Source of the DNA: Rhodospirillaceae bacterium
GTDB taxonomy: Bacteria; Pseudomonadota; Alphaproteobacteria; Rhodospirillales; Rhodospirillaceae
DNA length: 64,000 nucleotides
NCBI GenBank assembly: GCA_947476925.1
Contig: CANJSF010000004.1
Location: forward strand, 1 to 64,000
Reading direction: 5' to 3'
The notes beneath the pieces were generated by a model. It saw nothing but the letters and a program-made list of their open reading frames with translations, did not search any database and was not told the origin of the DNA. Every line of letters starts with the position of its first letter. Position 1 is the stretch's first letter. Below, in pieces: positions 7,293-16,225 of the stretch. A program made the position numbers and the translations under genes.

Positions 7293-8080
7293 CAACCTCC
7301 GCCGAACGCTCATTCGCGTCATGTTTTTACACCGGCCAAGTGATGCACCGCCGGGTGCGTCCGCGCAAACACAAGCTATCGTACCGAGTCTTTTCGATGT
7401 TGGTGGATCTTGACGAATTGCCAACGCTTGATCGCGACGTCGCGAAATTCGGATACAACCGATTCAATCTTTTCAGCTTTTATGACCGCGATCACGGCAC
7501 ATGCGGCAACGAGCCATTAAAGCCTTGGGTGCTGGGCGAGTTGGCAAAGGCGGGCATCGACACAAACAATGGCCCAGTCCGTCTACTGTGCTATCCGCGC
7601 ATTCTGGGTTACGCGTTCAATCCACTGAGCGTCTATTTTTGCTATCGCCCGAACGGTGAGCTTGCCGCGATATTGCATCAGGTCAACAACACGTTCCATC
7701 AGCGCCACTCGTACCTGTTCCCGGTCAACGCAACGGCCGGTGAGATTGTTCGGCAAACCTGCGTCAAAGAATTATACGTTTCGCCATTCATCAAAATGGG
7801 CATGACCTACAACTTCCGCATTCAGCCGCCGACCGAGAATATCGCGGTGGCAATCCACGAATCCGACGCTGACGGCGCTCTGTTATTTGCGTCTTTTTCG
7901 GGCGACCGAAAACCCTTCTCGGCCAAGGTTCTTTGGCAATTATTTTGGTCGTACCCATTAATGACGCTGAAGGTTATTGGCGGAATCCATTGGGAAGCAT
8001 TAAGGTTATGGATCAAAGGGGTACCGCTGGTTCAACGACCAGCACCGCCCCCAGAGCCGGTGACCGTGATTCATGGGTAA
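7289..8080 (+). CDS. DUF1365 family protein
   Basis: The 263-residue protein begins SFASCFYTGQVMHRRVRPRKHKLSYRVF. It contains PVRLLCYPRILGYAFNPLSVYFCYRPNG and HSYLFPV, hallmark segments of DUF1365. The family is almost always encoded between an FAD-dependent oxidase and a CFA-like methyltransferase, as here, and belongs to the RpoE-ChrR regulon in related bacteria. Its biochemical role is not established; a part in membrane fatty-acid modification is inferred from context. The start is GTG, overlapping the preceding stop codon, which suggests coupled translation. Confidence 0.85.
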   Translation: MTTSAERSFASCFYTGQVMHRRVRPRKHKLSYRVFSMLVDLDELPTLDRDVAKFGYNRFNLFSFYDRDHGTCGNEPLKPWVLGELAKAGIDTNNGPVRLLCYPRILGYAFNPLSVYFCYRPNGELAAILHQVNNTFHQRHSYLFPVNATAGEIVRQTCVKELYVSPFIKMGMTYNFRIQPPTENIAVAIHESDADGALLFASFSGDRKPFSAKVLWQLFWSYPLMTLKVIGGIHWEALRLWIKGVPLVQRPAPPPEPVTVIHG

Positions 8081-8104
8081 AGCCGGACATAGAGGGAGCA
8101 TCCG

Positions 8105-9334
8105 ATGAGTGAGGCGACAGCGCGCAGCACTGCCGCAAACCGCGACGTTTTTCATCGCGGCAATCCGCTGATTCAAAAAGCCATCAACGTGGTCAGCCGC
8201 CTGGAAACCGGACGGCTGAGCATCACCATGCCCGATGGCAGCGAATACGAGATGTCGAGCAACACCAATCACGGCCCCCACGCCGTGGTGCACATTCGCC
8301 GGTGGCGCGCTCTGCGCCGATTCTGGAGCCAAGGCGATACGGGCTTTGTTGAATCCTACATGGATGGCGATTGGGATAGCCCTGAGCTTTCCAACATTAT
8401 CGAATTGGCGACGCTGAATGCGGACTCTTGGAACGCCAGCGCCCTCGAGAACTTTTTCACCCGCCTGTGGCATCGCGTCGCCCACGTGATGCGGGCCAAC
8501 ACCAAGACCGGTTCGAAACGCAACATCGCCGCGCACTACGATTTGGGGAACGATTTTTATCAGCAATGGCTGGACCCGACGATGACCTACTCGTCGGCGT
8601 ACTTTGAAAGCGACAATCAACCCATCTCTGAAGCGCAGCTGCGCAAATACCGGCGCATTGCCGACATGCTGGAGCTGAAACCCGGACACCGGGTGCTGGA
8701 AGTGGGGTTCGGTTGGGGCGGATTTGCGGAAGTGGCTGTGAAAGAATACGGCGCACACCTGACAGGACTTACGCTGTCAAAAGAGCAGCACAAGTTTGCG
8801 TCTGAACGTATGCAAAAATTGGGGTTGTCCGACAAAGTCGACTTCCGGATGCAAGATTACCGCGATACGCAAGGAACATTCGACCGCATCGCCTCTATCG
8901 AAATGTTCGAGGCCGTGGGAGAAGCCAACTGGCCGCGCTATTTCCAAATGATCCGCGATCGGTTGGTGTCGGGCGGCAGTGCGGCGCTGCAAATTATCAC
9001 CATCGCCGAAAATCGCTTTGAGTCCTATCGCAAGGGCTCAGACTTCATTCAGCGATATATCTTCCCTGGTGGCATGCTGCCGACGGTGGAGATTCTCAAG
9101 CAACAGTTCAGCCATGCCAAACTGCAGTTGGCCGACACCGATATGTTTGGCATGAGCTACGCCAAAACCTTGCGGGTGTGGCGCGATAAGTTTTTGGGCT
9201 CGTGGTCGTCGATCCAACCACTGGGCTTTGACGAACGCTTCCGCCGCATGTGGGAAATGTACCTCGCCTATTGCGAAGGCGGCTTTCGCGCCAAAAGCAT
9301 CGACGTGGGGCAATTTAAACTGGTGAAGAGCTAA
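8105..9334 (+). CDS. Cyclopropane-fatty-acid-synthase-like SAM methyltransferase (UfaM-like candidate)
   Basis: The 409-residue protein of the CFA synthase family methylates unsaturated acyl chains of phospholipids using S-adenosylmethionine. The SAM-binding loop is VLEVGFGWGGFAEV (about 197-210), and the substrate-domain signature HYDLGNDFYQQWLD is present. Two residues important in E. coli Cfa differ. The bicarbonate-site Cys of YSCAYW is Ser164 in YSSAYF, and the LLHTIG His segment reads LQIITIA. The catalytic Glu of SIEMFEAVG remains. This pattern fits the RpoE-regulated methyltransferases that give methyl-branched or furan lipids better than a classical cyclopropane synthase. GGGAG lies eight bases before ATG. 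Confidence 0.85.
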   Translation: MSEATARSTAANRDVFHRGNPLIQKAINVVSRLETGRLSITMPDGSEYEMSSNTNHGPHAVVHIRRWRALRRFWSQGDTGFVESYMDGDWDSPELSNIIELATLNADSWNASALENFFTRLWHRVAHVMRANTKTGSKRNIAAHYDLGNDFYQQWLDPTMTYSSAYFESDNQPISEAQLRKYRRIADMLELKPGHRVLEVGFGWGGFAEVAVKEYGAHLTGLTLSKEQHKFASERMQKLGLSDKVDFRMQDYRDTQGTFDRIASIEMFEAVGEANWPRYFQMIRDRLVSGGSAALQIITIAENRFESYRKGSDFIQRYIFPGGMLPTVEILKQQFSHAKLQLADTDMFGMSYAKTLRVWRDKFLGSWSSIQPLGFDERFRRMWEMYLAYCEGGFRAKSIDVGQFKLVKS

Positions 9335-9379
9335 TCATCGTTTGAAATCCTTGCGCGCGGTCTTAACGTACAAACCATC

Positions 9380-10729
9380 ATGACCGCACCGTCTGTTCCC
9401 ACTTCGCGCATCGCGCTGTATGCCCTGCCCGGCTTTGCGCTGGCCATGCCGACGATTCCCGCGGCGGTGTTCTTGCCATCGGTTTACGGCACCGAACTCG
9501 GTTTGGCTGCAGCGGGCGCGGCGCTGCTGCTGGCCCGTACCACCGATGTGATCACCGACCCCTTGGTGGGCGCGCTCAGCGACCGCTGGCGTTCAAAATT
9601 CGGCCGTCGCAAGCCCTGGATTTTGCTGGGCGCACTTTTGGCTGGCTATGCATTGATTATGCTGTTTCAGCCGCCCCAGGGCGTGACCACAGGTTACGTC
9701 ACCCTGTGGGCGGTTCTGCTGTACCTGGGCTGGACCATGATCAACGTGCCCTACACCGCCTGGGGTGCTGAGATGAGCGGCGAATACAACGAACGTGTGC
9801 GCATCACCTCGGCGCGCGAGGGCGTGATGCTGCTAGGTATTTTTGCGGCTGGAACCGTGCCGGTATGGGCGGCCAGCGCGGGCTACAGCGAGCGCGACGC
9901 CCTGGCTATGATTAGCTGGATGGCCGTGATTGCTGGCGGTCCATTTATATTGGCCATGCTGTGGCGCGTGCCCGACCCTCTGCCGCGCGAAGCTGCCGAC
10001 ACCACGCCCTGGACGATTAAGGGCATCATTTCGGGCACCCAAGGGCTGTCAAACAACAAGCCGTTCCTGCGGCTGTTGGCGGCTTGGTTAATCAACGGGT
10101 TTGCCAACGGCATTCCATCCACGCTTTTTTTGCTGTTCCTCGAGTTTCGCCTGCAGGCCGATCAAACCGAGCGCGGCATTTTGATCTTGGTCTATTTCCT
10201 GGCCGCCGTGCTGGCGATCCCGCTATGGAGCGCTGTCAGCCTCAAGGTTGGCAAGCACCGCGCCTGGTGCTTTGCCATGATGCTCACCTGTGCGGCGTTT
10301 ATTTGGGTGCCCCTGCTGCCACCAGGGGCCATGATCGCCTTTGGCCTGGTGTGCGTGGTGACCGGCGTGGGCCTTGGCGCAGACCTAGCCCTGCCGCCCG
10401 CTTTGCAGGCCGATGTCATCGATTTCGACACTTTGCGCAACAGGCAGCAGCGCGCCGGGCTGTTCTTCGCGTTGTGGAGCATGGCCACCAAACTGGCTCT
10501 GGCCCTAGCCGTGGGACTAACCTTCCCACTGCTTGATAGCCTGGGTTTCGACCCCAAAGCGGCGGTCAACAGCCCGTCCGCATTGTGGTCGCTGGCGGTG
10601 ATCTATGCCTGGGTCCCTGTCGTACTAAAGCTGGTAGCGATTGCGTTGGTTTGGGCATTTCCCCTGACAGCCGCGCGCCAGCGTCTGATGCGGAAACGTT
10701 TAGATACGCTGGCGGCGCGAACAGTCTAA
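9380..10729 (+). CDS. MFS transporter, GPH (glycoside-pentoside-hexuronide)-like
   Basis: The 449-residue integral membrane protein has about twelve hydrophobic segments. The loop 2-3 motif is TDVITDPLVGALSDRWRSKFGRRKPWILLG, characteristic of the sugar:cation symporter (MelB-like) branch. An equivalent sugar/cation symporter gene accompanies the RpoE-regulated lipid genes in Rhodobacter, so the link is with membrane stress rather than demonstrated sugar uptake; the true substrate may be a lipid product. The ribosome site before ATG 9380 is weak. Eleven bases separate it from the following lipoprotein gene. Confidence 0.85.
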   Translation: MTAPSVPTSRIALYALPGFALAMPTIPAAVFLPSVYGTELGLAAAGAALLLARTTDVITDPLVGALSDRWRSKFGRRKPWILLGALLAGYALIMLFQPPQGVTTGYVTLWAVLLYLGWTMINVPYTAWGAEMSGEYNERVRITSAREGVMLLGIFAAGTVPVWAASAGYSERDALAMISWMAVIAGGPFILAMLWRVPDPLPREAADTTPWTIKGIISGTQGLSNNKPFLRLLAAWLINGFANGIPSTLFLLFLEFRLQADQTERGILILVYFLAAVLAIPLWSAVSLKVGKHRAWCFAMMLTCAAFIWVPLLPPGAMIAFGLVCVVTGVGLGADLALPPALQADVIDFDTLRNRQQRAGLFFALWSMATKLALALAVGLTFPLLDSLGFDPKAAVNSPSALWSLAVIYAWVPVVLKLVAIALVWAFPLTAARQRLMRKRLDTLAARTV

Positions 10730-10739
10730 GGAGATAAAA

Positions 10740-11366
10740 ATGTTCAAAACTATTGCTTCTTTCGCAGCGCAAAAACTGCCCGCGACCATCGTATTGGCGA
10801 TGGCCGTAGCGCTTTCAGGATGCAGCTCGTCGATGAAGCCCGAAGATTTCGCCAACAAACAGCCCCGATTTGTGATCGAGGACTATTTCACAGGCAAAAC
10901 CAAGGCCTGGGGAATATTCCAGGACAGATTTGGCAATCTCAAACGCGAGTTTGTGGTCGACATCACCGGCTCGTGGGATGGCAAGCAACTCATTCTCGAT
11001 GAACGCTTCCTGTACTCAGACGGCGAAAAAGAACAGCGCGTCTGGACGATCAGCAAACAGGACGAGAACAATTATACCGGAACGGCTGGCGGCGTGGTCG
11101 GCATCGCCAAGGGCAAAAGCTTCGGCAATGCATTGAACTGGGCTTACGACTTTGACCTCAAGGTCGGGGATGGCACGTTGCGCGTTCACTTCAACGACTG
11201 GATGTTCCTGCAGCCCGACGGCATGATGCTGAACAAAGCCGAAGTCTCGAAGTTCGGCATTCACTTGGGCACCGTTACCTTGGCGTTCCGTCAGGTCGGC
11301 AAAGAAGCACTAGCCAGCGCAGCCGCCCCGCAAATCGTCGAAGGCATGCGAAACGCGGCGGAATAA
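10740..11366 (+). CDS. DUF3833 family lipoprotein
   Basis: The 208-residue protein has a lipoprotein signal ending LSGC at Cys28, so it is predicted to be lipid-anchored in the periplasm. The mature part contains DYFTGKTKAWGIFQDRFG and FVVDITGSWDG, typical of DUF3833. The family lies in RpoE/CFA-type clusters and has no proven activity; a lipocalin-like beta fold is plausible. AAGGAGATAAAA gives a strong ribosome site before ATG. It is the last gene of the plus-strand operon and converges on the SDR gene 13 bp away. Confidence 0.85.
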   Translation: MFKTIASFAAQKLPATIVLAMAVALSGCSSSMKPEDFANKQPRFVIEDYFTGKTKAWGIFQDRFGNLKREFVVDITGSWDGKQLILDERFLYSDGEKEQRVWTISKQDENNYTGTAGGVVGIAKGKSFGNALNWAYDFDLKVGDGTLRVHFNDWMFLQPDGMMLNKAEVSKFGIHLGTVTLAFRQVGKEALASAAAPQIVEGMRNAAE

Positions 11367-11379
11367 GGCTGCCGCGTCG

Positions 11380-12156
11380 CTACACGCCTGTCGTCTTTTT
11401 CACCACCCAGAAATATGCGCTGTAGGGCAGCATCCTGAGAATCTTCAGGATCAGCACAAATGGCGTGGGGAACGCGATTTCGAATTTGCGTTTATTCATA
11501 CCGTCGAAAATCGCTTTGGCAGCGTCTTCGGGTTCCATCAGGAACGGCATCGGGAAATCGTTTTTGTCCGTCAGGGGCGTGCGCACAAAGCCCGGATTGA
11601 TCACCGACATCGTTACACCCGCCGCTGCTAACTCCGGCTTTAAGCCTTCGCACATATTGATCAGCGCAGCTTTGGTAGCGCCATAAGCCGACGCTTTGGG
11701 CAGACCGCGATAGCCCGCCACCGACGAGACAACCGCAATGTGCCCGCGGCGGCGATCCATGAACGCCGGTATCACAGCCGACAGCCCGTTGATCGACCCG
11801 AGGTAATTGATCTCCATCAGCGTGCGAAAGGGCGCCACCGAGAACGTGCGCGCTTCGTTGGGGATATGCGCGCCCGCATTGAAGATCACTTGGTCGAGCG
11901 GGCCAATGGTATTCTCGACCTCTTTGAACGCTTGTTTGACGGCGTCTTGGTCGGTGACATCGCACACAAACGGCGAAATTTTACCGGGCAGTTTGGCATC
12001 AATAGCCGCACGCGACACTTCGTTTAGGTCGGCCGCCGTGCGTGCGCTAACAGCCACGCCCCAGCCGCGCGCGGCGTATTCCAGCGCAACCGACCGCCCA
12101 ATGCCCTTTCCCGCCCCGGTAATCCACAGCCGACCAGGCAGTGATGATGGTTCCAT
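11380..12156 (-). CDS. Short-chain dehydrogenase/reductase (SDR)
   Basis: The classical SDR has cofactor-binding TGAGKGIGRSVA, NAG in FNAGAHIPNE, a catalytic Ser in SSVAGYRG and YGATKAAL as the YxxxK motif. The C-terminus is hydrophobic. The start ATG at 12156 overlaps the stop of the upstream gene (TAATG); earlier codons in this frame lie inside that gene and encode arginine-rich sequence. An SDR also belongs to the RpoE-linked lipid cluster of Rhodobacter, which suggests a lipid or carbonyl substrate. Here it is on the opposite strand and co-transcribed with the DUF6134 gene. Confidence 0.87.
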   Translation of the reverse strand: MEPSSLPGRLWITGAGKGIGRSVALEYAARGWGVAVSARTAADLNEVSRAAIDAKLPGKISPFVCDVTDQDAVKQAFKEVENTIGPLDQVIFNAGAHIPNEARTFSVAPFRTLMEINYLGSINGLSAVIPAFMDRRRGHIAVVSSVAGYRGLPKASAYGATKAALINMCEGLKPELAAAGVTMSVINPGFVRTPLTDKNDFPMPFLMEPEDAAKAIFDGMNKRKFEIAFPTPFVLILKILRMLPYSAYFWVVKKTTGV

Positions 12157-12998
12157 TAACTCGGTCCTTTGAGGGGTTGCGTTGCAGGCTCGTCGCCTGC
12201 CACTGCGTTGGCCGGGCCGGCGGCCAAGCCGCACTCGCGACAGCGGTATTCGATAGGCGTGCCATCGCGCGCTTTGAAACGCATTTTGACCCAACGATTA
12301 TTGGCGTCGTACCACACTTCGGTATCGCGCAATTGGCCGGTATATTCGAAGTGATCGGCATCGACCGAGCCTTGCGCCGTCTCGACGCGCTCGATGCCGC
12401 GATTGACAATCACAACCTGATCAAGCTTGCCCGTAAGCGTATTCAAAATGGTTTTGGAATTTACTTGGCCACGATGCCAATGGTTGGTGGGAAACACCCA
12501 CGACGACGCAATGAACGAGCCCTTGGGGCCATCAACTTTAAAAAGATCATCTTCCAGCCGCGCGGTCACTTTAGACACTTTGCCGTTGTCATCGACATTC
12601 ACAGCAAGCGCCTGCAACTGGCCTTTGCGCCACACGTCGGTGGAGTTGTACTCAAAGCTGTAAGCATTAAAAAACAACACATCGACGGCGATGGTCATTT
12701 TTGACACAACCGTGAGATCATCGCCCGTGCGGGTAAAGCTGGTGCGATGTTCGCCCACCTTGCTGTTCTTGCGGTAGATATCGAACACAATATCACCGCC
12801 GTACAACGCAATTGGGTCCACATCTGGAATTTCCGCTGGCGGTGGTGGACTGACGTTCTGCACGTCGAGCAGCATTTTGTCAGGCGCTGACACATTGCTC
12901 GGCGGTGCGTCTTGGGCCTGCGCAAAGGCGGCGCAACACAGCAACAGGCCAGCAAAAGCGAGGGGTTGGAAAAGTCGGAGGGCGCGTGGGGGCGTCAT
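12156..12998 (-). CDS. DUF6134-type secreted protein
   Basis: Signal peptide (MTPPRALRLFQPLAFAGLLLC, ending AFAQAQ) precedes a proline-rich linker and a beta-rich domain. That domain begins YGGDIVFDIYRKNSKVGEHRTSF and continues through FNAYSFEYNSTDVWRKGQL to TEVWYDANNRWVKMRFKA, recalling DUF6134/DUF3108 periplasmic proteins. A Cys pair lies in YRCREC near the C-terminus. ATG 12998 is chosen because GGAAAG lies close upstream and the signal peptide starts there. Function is unknown; a periplasmic or envelope role is inferred. It is translationally coupled to the SDR. Confidence 0.75.
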   Translation of the reverse strand: MTPPRALRLFQPLAFAGLLLCCAAFAQAQDAPPSNVSAPDKMLLDVQNVSPPPPAEIPDVDPIALYGGDIVFDIYRKNSKVGEHRTSFTRTGDDLTVVSKMTIAVDVLFFNAYSFEYNSTDVWRKGQLQALAVNVDDNGKVSKVTARLEDDLFKVDGPKGSFIASSWVFPTNHWHRGQVNSKTILNTLTGKLDQVVIVNRGIERVETAQGSVDADHFEYTGQLRDTEVWYDANNRWVKMRFKARDGTPIEYRCRECGLAAGPANAVAGDEPATQPLKGPS

Positions 12999-13076
12999 GG
13001 CTTTCCGATTTTTGACGTTACTGACAGTAATACTACCACATACGCATCTGATAGGCATATGGATGCCTTGATCAGA

Positions 13077-14591
13077 TCACTTTGGCGCGATATCCAAGGC
13101 CTCGTATACCGGCACGCGCAGTTTCACTGCATAATTCTTAATTCGTGCTGCAACCACCGATAGATCCGTCACTTCGTACAGAAACAGGCTGGGCGCAGAA
13201 TCGCGCACTTTGGCGGCCAGTTCCTGCATCATCGCGCGACGCTTTTCGACGTCGAACTCCAGGCCCGTGGCCGCCATTAAGGGCATCCATGACGGATCGC
13301 AGAAAAATGCGCTGGGTTTGTCGCACGAATGATACGAAATCGAGCGAATGGCATCGTAATACGGCGCGCTATTCCACGACAGGCCGAAAAGCTCGGTATC
13401 AAAGGTGTTCGTATTATATTTGCGAAGCCAATCGCCAAACAATGTTGAGCGCATTTCCAACTCGACGCCGACTGCGCGCAAATCTTGCTGCACTAAGGGC
13501 AAAAAACCCACATCGCCCGGCAGCCCGCTGGTGACAATTTCAGAACTAAGTTTCAAACCTTTGGCATAGCCCGCCTCAGCTAACAACGCTTTGGCTTTGG
13601 CGGGGTCGTACGGATAGGGTTTGAGTTTAGGGTTGTAGCCAAACGTCGTTGGTGTTGCGCCCTGCCCGGCCGGCTTCATTGTGCCGCGCATAACGACGGT
13701 GGTGATCACGTCCTTGTTCACGGCATAATTCAACGCTTGGCGCACGCGCAGGTCTTGGACGGCCTTATTCTTGGCCTGGGTTGTTACAAAGCCAAACCCG
13801 TAAACTTGCGATGTCGGTGAGACAACGGTTTGAAAATCTGTGCCTTCGAACTGCGAGGCTTGTTCGGGCGAGATAGCGATCACCACATCGATTTGACCTG
13901 ACATCAGCGATTGAATTCGCGACGTTGGGTCAGGGATGACGGTAAAGACAATTCGATCAATGTTGGGTTTGCGCCAGGACGAACGGTTGGCCTCGACAAC
14001 AATTCGACCGCCACCTTCTTTCCACGTCTTGAGTGTAAACGGCCCCGTGCCCACAGGTGTGAGCGTAAACTTCTCAGCCCCGAGTTCAGTAAAGGCTTTG
14101 GGGGCCAGGATAGCCGCAGCCGTGAGACGCTTGGGCAAGACCGCGTCGGGCTTGTCGGTCAGCACATCAACCGTCATGTCATCAACGCTGCGGACATCGA
14201 CAATATTTGCGACTTCGCCGCCAACAACTGTGCGTCGACCCGCTTCGCTGATCAGCCACTTCAGCGTCGTTACGACGGCGGTCGCATCCACTAGTTCGCC
14301 GTTGGAGAATTTAATATTGGGCCGCAAAACGAACCGCCAGCGCGTGGGCTCGACCGCCTTCCACGACAGCGCCAGGGCTGGCTCAAGCTCGCCGGTTTCG
14401 CCAGGCGTGATCAACGTGTCGAATAGCGCATTCCACACGAAGCTCGACGGCGGGCCAACGCCGCCAAATGGAAGGCCGAGGGTCGGCGGCGCGGCGATCA
14501 ATGCCATACGCAGCTCTTTGTCGGCAGCCTGGGCAGCGCCAAAAAAGAACAGCGCCGCCGCGAACCAAAATGCTAGCGCTCCTTGCCTCAT
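13077..14591 (-). CDS. Orphan ABC-transporter solute-binding protein, family 5 (peptide/nickel type)
   Basis: The 504-residue periplasmic protein has signal peptide FWFAAALFFFGAAQAAD and the family-5 layout: PALALSWKAVEPTRWRFVLRPNIKFSNGE, VGTGPFTLKTW and VRQALNYAVNKDVI. It would bind an oligopeptide or similar organic solute for import. No permease or ATPase gene is adjacent, so it must share a transporter or act otherwise. It is clearly paralogous to 44298-45839: both contain APPTLG, GPP(S/A)S, DAVLPKRL and FGYNP.LKPYPYDPAKAKALL.EAGY. It is transcribed away from the DUF2237 gene. Confidence 0.88.
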   Translation of the reverse strand: MRQGALAFWFAAALFFFGAAQAADKELRMALIAAPPTLGLPFGGVGPPSSFVWNALFDTLITPGETGELEPALALSWKAVEPTRWRFVLRPNIKFSNGELVDATAVVTTLKWLISEAGRRTVVGGEVANIVDVRSVDDMTVDVLTDKPDAVLPKRLTAAAILAPKAFTELGAEKFTLTPVGTGPFTLKTWKEGGGRIVVEANRSSWRKPNIDRIVFTVIPDPTSRIQSLMSGQIDVVIAISPEQASQFEGTDFQTVVSPTSQVYGFGFVTTQAKNKAVQDLRVRQALNYAVNKDVITTVVMRGTMKPAGQGATPTTFGYNPKLKPYPYDPAKAKALLAEAGYAKGLKLSSEIVTSGLPGDVGFLPLVQQDLRAVGVELEMRSTLFGDWLRKYNTNTFDTELFGLSWNSAPYYDAIRSISYHSCDKPSAFFCDPSWMPLMAATGLEFDVEKRRAMMQELAAKVRDSAPSLFLYEVTDLSVVAARIKNYAVKLRVPVYEALDIAPK

Positions 14592-14672
14592 AACCGACCC
14601 CTTAAAATTCGCTGAGGGAGACTATCGGGCATGCTAAGATGAATCCACGGATTTTGCCGGGAGAAATGATAG

Positions 14673-15083
14673 ATGCGCGACATGGGCGACGAAGAGGCGA
14701 GGCGGTTTCAGCAACGCCCGTCGAAAAATGTGCTGGGCGGAAAGTTGACGTCATGCTCGATGAAGCCGCTGACAGGTTTTTTTCGCGACGGCTGCTGCAA
14801 TACCAGTGCGCAAGACGTGGGCTCACACACTGTTTGCATCCTCGCCACCGCAGAATTTTTAGCTTTCTCCAAAGCACGCGGCAACGACCTCAGCACACCA
14901 CACCCGGAATTTGGTTTTGATGGCCTCAAGCCCGGCGACCGGTGGTGCCTATGCGCGCCGCGTTGGGCAGAGGCCCTGGCAGCCAAAGCTGCACCGAAGG
15001 TGGTGCTGGCAGCCACGCACGAAGGCGCACTGCAATATTGCGAACTCGCCGACCTCAAAAGGCACGCGGTGGACTTGAACTAA
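14673..15083 (+). CDS. DUF2237 family protein
   Basis: The 136-residue soluble protein has SKNVLGGKLTSCSMKPLTGFFRDGCCNT, HTVCILATAEFLAFSKARGNDLSTP and PGDRWCLCAPRWAEAL, the conserved segments of DUF2237. Several conserved cysteines could bind metal. No function is established for the family. GGGAGA lies about 8 bases before ATG 14673. The gene stands alone on the plus strand, ending directly against the stop of the convergent SnoaL-like gene. Confidence 0.85.
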   Translation: MRDMGDEEARRFQQRPSKNVLGGKLTSCSMKPLTGFFRDGCCNTSAQDVGSHTVCILATAEFLAFSKARGNDLSTPHPEFGFDGLKPGDRWCLCAPRWAEALAAKAAPKVVLAATHEGALQYCELADLKRHAVDLN

Positions 15084-15605
15084 CTACTTCGCCTCAGCCG
15101 TGGGCGGTGTCAGTTTAAAGCCCATCTGCGTCATCATGCCCAAGGCGTCGCCTGCACCCCAGCGTTCCACGACTTTGCCGTCTTTGAAGCGGTAGATATC
15201 GATCCACTTGAAATTAAACGACTTGCCCGTGGGCGGCATGCCGCCGAACAGCGGCCCATCGTTAGTGCCTTCGACGGTCTGATAGGCCACAACCAAATCG
15301 CCGCTGCAAATAATCAAGTCATTCGTGAGGTGGCGCTTGGGGAATGACTTGGCCATGTTCGTCACGAGCAATCGAATAGCCTCGTGGCCCTTGGGCGTGC
15401 CTGGCGCGGAATCGTGGGGCTGAAAATCCTCGGAGGTATATTCGGCAATGCGATCAAGTTTGCGCCCGTTGAAGACCTCGTCAAACATGCCGATGTAGCG
15501 CGCCAGCATGGCCTCGCTGCCTTTGCACTGAATTTCAGTGGCTGAAGCAGATGTAGCTACAAGCACAGACAAAATGCCGATCGCAAGACCTTGAAGCCGC
15601 TTCAT
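15084..15605 (-). CDS. Secreted SnoaL-like (NTF2-fold) protein, paralogue 1
   Basis: Signal peptide MKRLQGLAIGILSVLVATSASA is followed by a SnoaL-like/NTF2 domain with HEAIRLLVTNMAKSFPKRHLTNDLI, DLVVAYQTVEGT and WIDIYRFKDGKVVERWGAGDALGMM. The fold makes a hydrophobic pocket used by polyketide cyclases and isomerases, but many secreted members are uncharacterised. ATG 15605 is chosen because the signal peptide begins there and a purine-rich site precedes it; upstream codons overlap the other paralogue. It sits 14 bp after paralogue 2, with which it shares TEIQCKG/TETQCKG and YRFKDGKVVERWG. Confidence 0.8.
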   Translation of the reverse strand: MKRLQGLAIGILSVLVATSASATEIQCKGSEAMLARYIGMFDEVFNGRKLDRIAEYTSEDFQPHDSAPGTPKGHEAIRLLVTNMAKSFPKRHLTNDLIICSGDLVVAYQTVEGTNDGPLFGGMPPTGKSFNFKWIDIYRFKDGKVVERWGAGDALGMMTQMGFKLTPPTAEAK

Positions 15606-15619
15606 TTCACCCTCCCCGG

Positions 15620-16156
15620 TTACTTCTTTTCTTCGCGCGCGGCTTGCATTTGCGCAAACGGCAGCAACAAGCCCAACTGGCTGAGCATACCAATGCCGTC
15701 GTTGTTGCCCCAACGCTCGACCACCTTTCCGTCTTTGAAGCGATAAATATCGGTGGCCGTGGTGCTGTATTTTTTATTGGTGGCGGGCATGCCAAACAAC
15801 GGGCCAGTTTGCGTTCCCTGCATCGTGACGCGCGCAATCACCAAGTCACCCGCGCACAAAATAAGTTCGTTAATCATGATGCGGTCGGGCTGGTTCTTCT
15901 TCGAATCAATCCACATCGGCTTCATGCTTTCAGCAGTGCGTGTCTCAGCACCGGCGCCGCCGGCATCGTTGTTGTGACTGACAAATTGCGGGGCATAAAA
16001 TTCAAGCACCCGAGAAGAATCGCGCTGCATAAACAGCACGTCGTGCATTTTCAAATACGTCTCAAGGTTTTTCTCGTTGCCCTTGCACTGCGTTTCTGTG
16101 GCCGAAACCCCGCCTGCAACCAAACACAACGCCGCAGCAAAAATGAACGAACGCAT
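15620..16156 (-). CDS. Secreted SnoaL-like (NTF2-fold) protein, paralogue 2
   Basis: Signal peptide MRSFIFAAALCLVAGGVSA is followed by TETQCKGNEKNLETYLKMHDVLFMQRDSSRVLEFYAPQFV-type N-terminal SnoaL sequence. It ends with DIYRFKDGKVVERWGNNDGIGMLSQLG. The middle carries a longer insertion (NNDAGGAGAETRTAES) than paralogue 1. Both are probably periplasmic. The pair is a tandem duplication transcribed together; substrates cannot be inferred. AGGA lies close to ATG 16156. Confidence 0.8.
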   Translation of the reverse strand: MRSFIFAAALCLVAGGVSATETQCKGNEKNLETYLKMHDVLFMQRDSSRVLEFYAPQFVSHNNDAGGAGAETRTAESMKPMWIDSKKNQPDRIMINELILCAGDLVIARVTMQGTQTGPLFGMPATNKKYSTTATDIYRFKDGKVVERWGNNDGIGMLSQLGLLLPFAQMQAAREEKK

Positions 16157-16225
16157 GAGAATCCTCCCGGTGATGATAGCGGGAAGTGTACGCCTGATAT
16201 TTAGGAGTGGGCTAGAGCGAGTTGG

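Noticed and set aside
13020-13076. TGATC-type -35 upstream of the DUF6134 gene on the minus strand
   Set aside because: No TAA-type -10 occurs at the required spacing.
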